Part shown: positions 1-6,084 of the stretch, in pieces | How positions within the stretch are numbered: the stretch's first letter is position 1 | Layout of the letters: each line of letters begins with the position of its first letter | Assembly (NCBI GenBank): GCA_028279265.1 | Contig: JANQOC010000295.1 | Coordinates: forward strand, 1-7,985 | Reading direction: 5' to 3' | DNA from: Hyphomicrobiales bacterium | Lineage (GTDB): Bacteria > Pseudomonadota > Alphaproteobacteria > Rhizobiales > CAYWUX01 | DNA length: 7,985 nt | Program-made: the position numbers and the translations under genes | Notes under the pieces: model-generated | The model's database searches: none | Told to the model about the DNA's origin: nothing | The model's input: the letters and a program-made list of their open reading frames with translations, nothing else

Positions 1-785
1 ACGGAGACGTGCCGGTAGAACTGGGTGTAATCCCCTTCGGTAATTTCACTTTTGGGCCGGGTCCACAGCGCACTCGCAGAATTGAGTTTTTTCGGCTCCG
101 GAATCTTGCCGTCTTCATCTTCCGCCGTGGCAATCAGCATGACCGGAAACGGAATGTGATCGGAATACTGGTGCACGATGCGCTCGATCTCGACCGCCTC
201 AAGGAAGGATTGTGCGTCTTCCTTCAGCTTGAGGCGAATTTCGGTTCCCCGCACCGGCGTATCGGAGTCCGAAGGCGTTACGGAAAAATTTCCGGATCCA
301 TCGGATTGCCAGATATGTCGCTCTGACAGCCCGGCCTTGGAACTTATGACCTCTATGGAATCGGTGACCATGAATGCCGAATAAAACCCGACCCCGAACT
401 GCCCGATCAGGGCGTTGCTGTCCTCGTCCTGCTTCAGTTGTTCGACAAATGCCTTCGTGCCCGAACGCGCGATCGTTCCCAGGTTCTCGATCAGTTCCTG
501 GCGGTCCATGCCGATACCATTATCGGAAATGGTGAGCACCTTCGCATCTGCATCGGCTGTGATCTTGATCTGCAGCTCACTGTCTTCACCAAGGAGGTCT
601 GGCTCGGTGATGGCGGCGTATCTCAGTTTGTCACAGGCATCGGAGGCGTTGGAAATCAGCTCACGCAGAAAAATTTCCTTTTCCGTGTAAACAGAGTGAA
701 CCATGAGTTCGAGAAGTCTGCTGACTTCCGCCTGGAACTCGAAACGGGTTTCACCTACTTCTTCTGTCTGAGTTTCGTCGTTCAC
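1..785 (-). CDS. htpG: Molecular chaperone HtpG (Hsp90), N-terminal part, cut by window edge
   Basis: An open frame of 261 codons runs without a stop from a GTG at 785-783 off the left edge; the C-terminal half or more is missing. HtpG is the bacterial cytosolic Hsp90, an ATP-driven chaperone that remodels client proteins, often with DnaK. The translation shows the family's GHKL ATPase domain: FEFQAEVSRLL at about 15-25, FLRELISNASDA at 39-50 (Glu42 catalytic, Asn46 ATP-binding), DNGIGM at 88-93, and the lid motif GQFGVGFYSAF at 128-138. The last residues (about 230-261, WTRPKSEIT onward) enter the middle domain. The GTG start puts about 14 residues before the conserved block. CAGG lies 4 bases upstream and AGGGA 10 bases upstream, and I found no ATG in frame before it. 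A sigma-32-like promoter lies about 55 bases upstream. The family call is close to certain; the exact start is slightly less so. Confidence 0.96.
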   Translation of the reverse strand, partial: MNDETQTEEVGETRFEFQAEVSRLLELMVHSVYTEKEIFLRELISNASDACDKLRYAAITEPDLLGEDSELQIKITADADAKVLTISDNGIGMDRQELIENLGTIARSGTKAFVEQLKQDEDSNALIGQFGVGFYSAFMVTDSIEVISSKAGLSERHIWQSDGSGNFSVTPSDSDTPVRGTEIRLKLKEDAQSFLEAVEIERIVHQYSDHIPFPVMLIATAEDEDGKIPEPKKLNSASALWTRPKSEITEGDYTQFYRHVS

Positions 786-840
786 GGTACCTGTTTCCCT
801 ATGTGACTCAATTATCCGAAAGGTTCTGGTTTCGACGGAG

Positions 841-870
841 CAATATGAGCGAACGTCCCTTAAAATCAAG
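841..870 (-). promoter_or_regulatory. Candidate sigma-32 (RpoH) promoter of htpG
   Basis: Read on the minus strand there is CTTGATT (870-864) and then CTCATATTG (849-841), with 17 bases between CTTG and CTCAT. This fits the heat-shock sigma factor pattern (E. coli CTTGAA, 13-15 bases, CCCCATNT; alphaproteobacterial CTTG, 17-18 bases, CYTATNT). Transcription would start near 834, giving a leader of about 50 bases before the GTG of htpG. The heat-shock nature of htpG makes the assignment plausible. It rests on motif matching only. Confidence 0.6.
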
Positions 871-1359
871 AGGGCGGGCAACAAAAACCGGTGCTTCTGA
901 ATATCTCAATATTGGGATTTTCAATGCGAGCGGGGGGCCAAAAAGGGCGGCCCGATCCGAAGAGAAGACCTCGGGGGGCTGGGGGGCTGAGAAGTCCGAA
1001 GCCTAGAGGGGACCGGGCCAAAGAGGCAATATGGATAAACTGACAGCCCAATTGGGCGCGTGCTTGGCTGATTCTTGGCAATTCTGTGACCTTTATTGCA
1101 AAATATTACAAATGTGAATTATTAAGTAGGGAAATATAAGCTATTGATTTTGATGAATTAATGGTGCTGCGTCTGGACATCCAAAACAGAGCTGGCTTAA
1201 TCCACGTCCGTCGGATCCCTGCCGCGCTCCCAGCTGTCAGAATGCTTTTTTTCCGGCAAAAATCCGGAGTGCAATCGGGAATTGCCCCCTAAACGATTAA
1301 TATTGCAATTATTTTTTTACCTCCCCCTACTTGCATTCTGTCCCCAAGCTCGCGATGAT

Positions 1360-1378
1360 TGAGTGTGAATCGCACTCA
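1360..1378. repeat. Inverted repeat centred on GAATC, upstream of the DUF2794 gene
   Basis: The arms TGAGTG (1360-1365) and CACTCA (1373-1378) are perfect reverse complements. Between them lies t-GAATC-g, and GAATC is a GANTC site, the sequence methylated by CcrM in many Alphaproteobacteria. Apart from one mismatched pair, the 19 bases are symmetric. The dyad ends exactly where the ribosome binding site begins (GGGAGG, 1379-1384). It could be an operator, a short hairpin affecting translation, or chance. Confidence 0.4.
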
Positions 1379-1384
1379 GGGAGG
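1379..1384 (+). promoter_or_regulatory. Ribosome binding site that fixes the DUF2794 start
   Basis: GGGAGG lies 4 bases before the ATG at 1389. It decides for this start over the in-frame TTG at 1359, which has no such site and would translate through the dyad and the binding site itself. Confidence 0.75.
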
Positions 1385-1388
1385 CGCT

Positions 1389-1784
1389 ATGAGCGAAATT
1401 GAACCCATACCATTTGTTCCTGCAGGCTCTTATCCCGGCTTGGCAGGCAAAGTCGAATTCAAGGGGTCAAAGAACAAAAAGCCGCAGACCACAACATTTA
1501 ACCGCGACGAACTTTTTCAAATTTTGAATATCTACGGCCGCAATGTCTCTCTGGGAGACTGGCGTGATTATGCGATTGATATGCTGAAAGACCGGGCCGT
1601 GTTTTCCATATTTCGTCGTGCCAGCGAAACGCCGATCTACCGCATCGAAAAAAATCCGAAACTTGCCCGCAAACAGGGCATGTACAGTGTCATCACCCCC
1701 ACAGGTCTGATCCTGAAACGGGGACACGACCTCGGTAAAGTCCTGCGCGTGATCGACAGGAAGATCAAGCTGGTTGAATATTAG
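1389..1784 (+). CDS. DUF2794 family protein
   Basis: The product is a 131-residue soluble protein of the alphaproteobacterial DUF2794 family, whose function is unknown. The recognisable core runs from about residue 37 to the end: NRDELFQILNIYGR, then WRDYAID, then LKDRAVFSIFRR, then YRIEKNPKLARKQG, and a C-terminal GLILKRGHDL followed by a basic stretch. It has no signal peptide or membrane segment, so it is probably cytoplasmic. It is rich in Arg and Lys, which would suit nucleic-acid or anionic-ligand binding, but that is inference only. Its length is normal for the family. It stands alone on its strand, diverges from htpG and converges with the acetyltransferase gene 115 bases away. No convincing intrinsic terminator is visible between those two convergent genes. 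Confidence 0.9.
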   Translation: MSEIEPIPFVPAGSYPGLAGKVEFKGSKNKKPQTTTFNRDELFQILNIYGRNVSLGDWRDYAIDMLKDRAVFSIFRRASETPIYRIEKNPKLARKQGMYSVITPTGLILKRGHDLGKVLRVIDRKIKLVEY

Positions 1785-1899
1785 AGACGACTAGAAACTC
1801 GTAGAGACTGTTCGCAGAGCTTGTCGGAACAATCCGGCTGACAGATCGGACCTTGCGCCCGCGCGCGACTTAATCCAGGTCCCGTTGCTTTCACCGCGG

Positions 1900-2403
1900 T
1901 TACAGCGTCTTCTGCATGTAGACGACATCAAGCCATTTGTCGTGTTTGAAACCGATATTTTTCAGTGTTCCCGCATGTTCGAAGCCGAACGATTTGTGCA
2001 GGCCGATGGATCCCTCATTGGCGGAATCCCCGATAACGGCGATAATATGCCTGAACCCTTTGCCTCCCGCCGTTTCAATAATTCTCGCCAGTAGCAGACC
2101 GCCGATCCCAAGTCCCTGGTGCGCGGTGGAAACATACACTGAAACTTCAAGGGCAAAGCGGTAAGCGGGCCGGTGATGGAACGGGGCGGCGTAGGCATAG
2201 CCCCGCACTGACAGGGGATCTTCCGGGTTATCTTCGGCCACGAACCAGAAACCGCCATTGGACAGAACTTTCTGATGTCGCTCAACCATCTCCTGCCTGT
2301 CCGGCGGATCGATCTCAAAGCTCCCCGTGCCTTCCAGGACGGCAACGCGGTAAATCTCGGTAATCGCCACGAAGTCTTCCGCTTTGGCCGGCCGGACATG
2401 CAT
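1900..2403 (-). CDS. GNAT N-acetyltransferase, phosphinothricin/methionine sulfone acetyltransferase type
   Basis: The product is a GNAT fold enzyme that would transfer acetyl from acetyl-CoA to a primary amine. Its subfamily (Pat/Bar, MnaT) acetylates phosphinothricin, methionine sulfone or methionine sulfoximine, but the real substrate here is unknown. From the start chosen (167 residues): HVRPAKAEDFVAITEIY at 2-18 is the usual N-terminus; GSFEI at 27-31; RPAYRFALEVSVYV at 78-91; the acetyl-CoA loop HQGLGIGGLLL at 95-105; and the signature AVIGDSANEGSIGLH at 122-136. The ATG at 2403 matches where relatives begin. An in-frame ATG at 2460 would add 19 unrelated-looking residues and lies only 9 bases past the U-tract of the terminator of the upstream gene. 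Neither start has a clear ribosome binding site. The gene needs its own promoter or readthrough; I found no promoter. Confidence 0.9.
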   Translation of the reverse strand: MHVRPAKAEDFVAITEIYRVAVLEGTGSFEIDPPDRQEMVERHQKVLSNGGFWFVAEDNPEDPLSVRGYAYAAPFHHRPAYRFALEVSVYVSTAHQGLGIGGLLLARIIETAGGKGFRHIIAVIGDSANEGSIGLHKSFGFEHAGTLKNIGFKHDKWLDVVYMQKTL

Positions 2404-2468
2404 TTGTGGTTGGGTTTTTGAAATATGAACCTCCGGCCACACCTCGAAAGTAATCCGCATCGGCAGGC

Positions 2469-2498
2469 AAAAAATAAGGGCCTGTCAAAGACAGGCCC
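2469..2498 (-). terminator. Intrinsic terminator of the BI-1 gene
   Basis: On the minus strand a perfect 9-base stem GGGCCTGTC / GACAGGCCC with a 3-base loop (2498-2478) is followed by TTATTTTTT (2477-2469). It begins 27 bases after the stop of the BI-1 gene. It is one of the clearest regulatory signals in the window, and it separates that gene from the acetyltransferase gene downstream. Confidence 0.93.
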
Positions 2499-2525
2499 CA
2501 TTTAATTCCAATTCGCTGCTGTTGT

Positions 2526-3257
2526 CTATTCGCGTGATCCGAACAGAGACAGGAGCATGAGGAACAGGTTGATAAAGTCGAGATAGAGACGCAGCGCGCC
2601 GCCAATCGCCTTACGACCTGCAACAGCGGTGCTGTCGCCCTCGTAATACATTTCCTTGATCTGCTGCGTGTCGTAAGCGGTAAGTCCCGCAAAAACCAAC
2701 ACACCAATCACCGATACGGCAAACTGCAGCGCCGACGAGGCCAGGAAGATATTGACCAGGGACGCGATGATAATTCCGATCAATCCCATGATCAGGAAGG
2801 ATCCCCAACCGCTCAGGTCTTTTCTCGTCGTGTAGCCGTAAAGGCTTAGTCCGCCGAAAGCCGCAGCCGAGATGAAAAATACCCGCGTCATGCTTTGCCC
2901 CGTATAGACGAGGAAAATAGATGACAGGGATAGTCCCATCAGTGCGGCAAAAATCCAGAATGACGTCTGGGCACCGGACACGCTCATCTTATGCAGGCGA
3001 GCCGACAGGAAAAAGACCATTCCCAGTGGCGCCAGCATAACGACCCATTTCAGGGGGCTGACATAAATCAGCTGTGCAAATGCCGGATTGGACGACGCGT
3101 AAACGAACGTCAGATAGGCCACAACTCCGGTTATCGCGACGCCTGCGGCCATGTAATTGTAGACCTGAAGCATATAGGCGCGAAGACCCTCATCAATGGC
3201 CTGAGTGGCGGCACCCGCTTGATTTTGATAAACTCTTTGATTGTCAAAGTCTGCCAT
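2526..3257 (-). CDS. Bax inhibitor-1/YccA family membrane protein (YbhL type)
   Basis: The product is a 243-residue inner-membrane protein with seven likely membrane segments (about 34-54, 70-86, 97-117, 122-141, 152-173, 177-194 and 220-240) after a polar cytoplasmic N-terminus. The family hallmarks are GLTAYDTQ at 191-198, with the conserved acidic residue Asp196 used for pH-gated ion leak in studied relatives, and the C-terminal LYLDFINLFLMLL at 224-236. In E. coli the relative YccA binds and modulates the FtsH protease; other members conduct Ca2+. The role here is inferred from family only. The start at 3257 follows GAGAGGA (3273-3267) at good spacing and begins MADFDNQ, as many relatives do. 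An upstream in-frame ATG at 3332 would add 25 atypical residues and would overlap the -10 element of the promoter, so I reject it. It is a single-gene unit with its own promoter and terminator. Confidence 0.94.
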   Translation of the reverse strand: MADFDNQRVYQNQAGAATQAIDEGLRAYMLQVYNYMAAGVAITGVVAYLTFVYASSNPAFAQLIYVSPLKWVVMLAPLGMVFFLSARLHKMSVSGAQTSFWIFAALMGLSLSSIFLVYTGQSMTRVFFISAAAFGGLSLYGYTTRKDLSGWGSFLIMGLIGIIIASLVNIFLASSALQFAVSVIGVLVFAGLTAYDTQQIKEMYYEGDSTAVAGRKAIGGALRLYLDFINLFLMLLSLFGSRE

Positions 3258-3266
3258 TTGGCGAAG

Positions 3267-3273
3267 TCCTCTC
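3267..3273 (-). promoter_or_regulatory. Ribosome binding site that fixes the BI-1 start
   Basis: GAGAGGA on the minus strand ends 9 bases before the ATG at 3257-3255. It supports this start over the upstream ATG at 3332. Confidence 0.75.
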
Positions 3274-3320
3274 AAACAACAACTAGGGTTAGCGAAAAAT
3301 TCAATTTCACACTTTGCCCA

Positions 3321-3350
3321 GATATGGGGCATGAATAGCTGATTTACAAG
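3321..3350 (-). promoter_or_regulatory. Candidate sigma-32 (RpoH) promoter of the BI-1 gene
   Basis: On the minus strand CTTG (3350-3347) is followed after 17 bases by CCCCATATC (3329-3321). The -10 element is an almost exact match to the heat-shock consensus CCCCATNT, and the spacing equals that of the candidate htpG promoter to within one base. Transcription would start near 3314, giving a leader of about 57 bases. This is motif evidence only. Confidence 0.6.
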
Positions 3351-3368
3351 AAATTTCGTCGATTTCTT
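3348..3368. repeat. Inverted repeat overlapping the -35 of the BI-1 promoter
   Basis: The arms AAGAAAT (3348-3354) and ATTTCTT (3362-3368) are perfect reverse complements with a 7-base spacer. The right end on the minus strand overlaps the CTTG box. It could be an activator or repressor site, but the arms are AT-rich, so chance is possible. Confidence 0.35.
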
Positions 3369-3434
3369 ATAACCGTTCCAAATTTAATATTACCGCACTT
3401 TACCAGGGGTTAACAACCCGCCAGCACCCGGGCA

Positions 3435-3457
3435 TTTGATAGCATATGTCTATCAAA
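3435..3457. repeat. Operator-like inverted repeat between ybbP and the BI-1 gene
   Basis: TTTGATAG (3435-3442) and CTATCAAA (3450-3457) are perfect 8-base reverse complements around CATATGT, which itself holds the palindrome CATATG. Neither side carries a U-tract, so it is not an intrinsic terminator. It lies 42 bases past the ybbP stop and about 120 bases upstream of the predicted BI-1 transcription start. A second perfect palindrome, TAAGAATTCTTA, follows at 3460-3471. The form suits a dimeric regulator, but none is identified. Confidence 0.45.
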
Positions 3458-3498
3458 AGTAAGAATTCTTAAAAACTATTGGCAGCAATTCCGGCAAT

Positions 3499-6084
3499 TT
3501 ACCCGCGATTTCTGAGTTTTGACGACGTTGTCGCCCCGAGAACCCGCCAGGTCCCCGCTGCCCCAAAGAACAAAACGAGTACAATTGCCAGCAATACGGC
3601 CTGAATTACCGCTGCAAATGAGAACACAAAGTTCAGTTCCATGATCCGGGTCAGGATGACCCAGGCCGCGATAACACCGAAAACAATGGCCAGCAGCGAC
3701 GTCGCCAGAGCCAGTATTAGATATTCGGCAAAATGTGCGGCAACAATCCGCCGGCGCACGGCTCCGAGGGATTTCAGGATCAGCGCTTCATAGATCCGTT
3801 TCTGCTGCGCCGTCACGAGAGCGCCCGCAAGCACGAGGACACCGGCAATCAGGGTCAGGCTGCCGGCGGAACGAATGGCGATCATGATCTTTTCGAAAAC
3901 GCTGATAACCGCATTGATGGCATCCTGCACACGTATCGAGGTGACATTGGGAAACTGCTGCGACATTTCCTGAATGGCATCGGCTTCCCTGGAAAAATCT
4001 GCATCAGGCGGCAGTTTCAGAGTTGCCAGCCGCCGCGCTGGCGCCGCCTGCAAGGTATTGGGCGAAAAGACCATCACAAAGTTTATTGAGAGGGATTCCC
4101 ATTCAACGGTTCTGAAATTGGCAATCCTCGCCTGGATATTTCGTCCGAGAACATTGACCGTGACCGTGTCGCCGATTTTCAGTCCCAGCCCGCGTCCGAT
4201 CTCATCAGCGAACGATACCAGATAATCGCCCTTGTGATCCGGCGGCCACCACTCGCCCTGGGTGATGCGCGACCCCTTTGGCGGCTCGGCTTCGTAGCTC
4301 AGACCGCGGTCGCCGCGCAGGACCCAGCTCACATCGGGCGTGGCTTTGATTTCATCCGCCGGGCGTCCGTTGAGCTGGGTAATACGCCCGCGCAGCATCG
4401 GCGCGCTTTCAACCTGGACACCCGGCAATTGCTCCTGGAACAGCGCCGAGAACCGGGACCATTCCGACTTCGAAATGTTCAGGATAAAATAATCGGGCGC
4501 ATTTTCCGGCAGGCTTGTTTCAAGCTCCGAGGTCATAGAACGATCGACCAGGGATACGGTGATCAGGAGGCTCAGACCCGCCCCAAGGGACAGCACAACA
4601 GAACGTGTGAGCGAACCCGGGCCACTGAGATTGGCGAGCGCCAGTTTGAGTTCCGGTTGCCGGGGTTTTGGAATTTTCGCGAACAGCTTTTTAAGCAGCG
4701 AGCTGTAAACCAGGAAACAGACAAACAGGGCCGGCAGTCCGACGCAGAAATAGAAGGCGATCTGACGCGAATCCGAGGTGGAGATCGCGACCGCGGCCAG
4801 TATGAGAGCCAGCAGCACCGTGATTCCTATATCGAACAGATGCGGCCGCTTGCTTTGCTCGGAAACGTCGTCGCGCATCAGAACTTGCGGTTTGACCTCG
4901 CGCGCGCGCCCGAGTGGCCAGACGACGAATAGAAGGGCGACAAGAAGCCCGTAGAAGCCCGCTAACGCCAGGGCCGAAGGCTGAATCTGGATGGCAATGT
5001 CAAACGGCAGCACATCTTTGAACAGGGCCGCGAGAACCGGGGGCACGACGGCGGCGATGAACAGGCCGATCAGTATGCCCACACCTGCCAGGATGGAGAT
5101 CTGCACCAGGTACACCCCATAGACATCGCGGGTCGACGCGCCGAGACATTTGAACGTTGCCATTGTCTTCTTCTTGCGTTCGACGAAATTGCTGACCGCA
5201 TTGGCCACGCCGACGCCGCCGACGAGCAGGGCGGTCAACCCGACAAGGGTCAGGAACTGAGAAAGCCGGTTGATGGCGCGATTGACATTGGGGGACGGGT
5301 TCGTCCGGTCGCGCACGGAAAATCCGGAGTCGCTATATTTGGTTTTGATTTCCTCGCGAAACTCCGCAAGTTTATTCGTGTCGTTGGCAAACTGATCCGG
5401 AAAGCGAATCCGATAGCGCCACCGCGCCAGACTGCCTGGTGCCAGGAGCCCCGTGGGCTGCAGCGTATCAATGGTCGCCAGGACACGGGGTCCGAGACTT
5501 GCCGGCCCGGTCAGACGATCCGGTTCTTTTTCAATCACGCCCAATATGGGGAGTTCGATCTCGCCAAGTTTTAAAGGATCTCCCACCGACAGATCGAGAC
5601 GCTCGAGTACCATCGGTTCAACAAGCACGCCCGGCCCGCGGCTCAATCGCTCCGACAGGGTGTCGCCGCTCCTGAGGCGCAAGGTGCCGAACAGCGGATA
5701 TCTGTCATCCACCGCTTTTAGATCCACAAGAGAGTTTTTCTTGCCGTCAGACGTTCGGACCATGGCCCGCATGGTCATGACTTCGCTAACGGTTCCCTGA
5801 CTGTCGAGAAAGGAGCGTTCCTGCGCATTTGCCCGGCGATGGATCAGCCTCACGGCAATATCGCCCCCGAGGATCAGCTGTCCCTCGCGTGCCAGGCTGC
5901 TTTTAAGGGCTTGAGCTGCCGTCCCCACGGCCCCGATCGCTGCGACCCCAAGCGCCACACAGGCGACAAAAATATAAAAACCCTGGAAGCCGCCGCGCAA
6001 TTCCCGCAGCGCAAGCTTTAGAATAAGCGGGAAGCGACCACCCCCGAGACCCGGGACTGCGGATTGTCTGTGGGCAATTGTCAC
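3499..6084 (-). CDS. ybbP: YbbP-type ABC transporter permease (FtsX/MacB superfamily)
   Basis: This is an 861-residue inner-membrane permease of the large YbbP group (COG3127 type). It contains two FtsX modules, and about ten membrane segments are visible. Order: TM at about 36-58; a periplasmic domain at about 60-270; the first FtsX module (TMs near 276-298, 328-350, 372-390; cytoplasmic coupling motif FKCLGAS at 311-317); a central pair at 418-435 and 444-461; a TM at 496-513; a second periplasmic domain at about 520-730; and the second FtsX module (TMs near 740-760, 786-812, 822-842; KSLGA at 771-775). Such proteins work as mechanotransmitters or lipid/lipoprotein extractors rather than classical channels; the substrate is unknown. 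E. coli YbbP is slightly shorter. The start is GTG (6084-6082), overlapping the TGA of the ATPase gene as GTGA, so the two are very likely translationally coupled and co-transcribed. No intrinsic terminator is visible after the stop. Confidence 0.93.
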   Translation of the reverse strand: MTIAHRQSAVPGLGGGRFPLILKLALRELRGGFQGFYIFVACVALGVAAIGAVGTAAQALKSSLAREGQLILGGDIAVRLIHRRANAQERSFLDSQGTVSEVMTMRAMVRTSDGKKNSLVDLKAVDDRYPLFGTLRLRSGDTLSERLSRGPGVLVEPMVLERLDLSVGDPLKLGEIELPILGVIEKEPDRLTGPASLGPRVLATIDTLQPTGLLAPGSLARWRYRIRFPDQFANDTNKLAEFREEIKTKYSDSGFSVRDRTNPSPNVNRAINRLSQFLTLVGLTALLVGGVGVANAVSNFVERKKKTMATFKCLGASTRDVYGVYLVQISILAGVGILIGLFIAAVVPPVLAALFKDVLPFDIAIQIQPSALALAGFYGLLVALLFVVWPLGRAREVKPQVLMRDDVSEQSKRPHLFDIGITVLLALILAAVAISTSDSRQIAFYFCVGLPALFVCFLVYSSLLKKLFAKIPKPRQPELKLALANLSGPGSLTRSVVLSLGAGLSLLITVSLVDRSMTSELETSLPENAPDYFILNISKSEWSRFSALFQEQLPGVQVESAPMLRGRITQLNGRPADEIKATPDVSWVLRGDRGLSYEAEPPKGSRITQGEWWPPDHKGDYLVSFADEIGRGLGLKIGDTVTVNVLGRNIQARIANFRTVEWESLSINFVMVFSPNTLQAAPARRLATLKLPPDADFSREADAIQEMSQQFPNVTSIRVQDAINAVISVFEKIMIAIRSAGSLTLIAGVLVLAGALVTAQQKRIYEALILKSLGAVRRRIVAAHFAEYLILALATSLLAIVFGVIAAWVILTRIMELNFVFSFAAVIQAVLLAIVLVLFFGAAGTWRVLGATTSSKLRNRG

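Larger units (their letters stand above)
786..1388. other. 603-base intergenic region between htpG and the DUF2794 gene
   Basis: This gap separates two divergent genes. It holds the htpG promoter (841-870), a G-rich stretch on the plus strand (about 932-1017, six runs of three to six G), the 12-base palindrome GCCCAATTGGGC (1046-1057) and an AT-rich block (about 1081-1165). The DUF2794 leader has a dyad at 1360-1378. A possible 28-codon reading frame lies at 1031-1117 but has no other support. A weak plus-strand promoter for the DUF2794 gene could be TTGCAT (1331-1336), a 17-base spacer and GATGAT (1354-1359); it matches consensus poorly. I see no RNA gene or gene remnant. Confidence 0.6.

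Noticed and set aside
9..806. Overlapping plus-strand open frames across the left end.
   Set aside because: They lie opposite htpG, whose frame is not broken by any stop and carries all N-terminal Hsp90 motifs.
1359..1388. An in-frame TTG start 10 codons before the DUF2794 ATG.
   Set aside because: There is no ribosome binding site before it, and it would translate the dyad and the strong GGGAGG site that serves the ATG at 1389.
1785..1899. Possible bidirectional terminator between the DUF2794 and acetyltransferase genes (GGACCT / AGGTCC, TGTTC / GAACA).
   Set aside because: The arms are 5-6 bases with loops of 13-23 bases and no U-tract on either strand.
3407..3419. A GGGTT-AAC-AACCC hairpin in the ybbP to BI-1 gap.
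   Set aside because: The stem is only 5 base pairs, has no U-tract and lies far from both genes' expected control points; it is too weak to annotate.
4234..4932. A 232-codon open frame on the plus strand opposite ybbP.
   Set aside because: It is antisense to well-supported permease coding sequence. The translation is Arg/Gln-rich with no recognisable domain, as expected for a shadow of a GC-biased gene.
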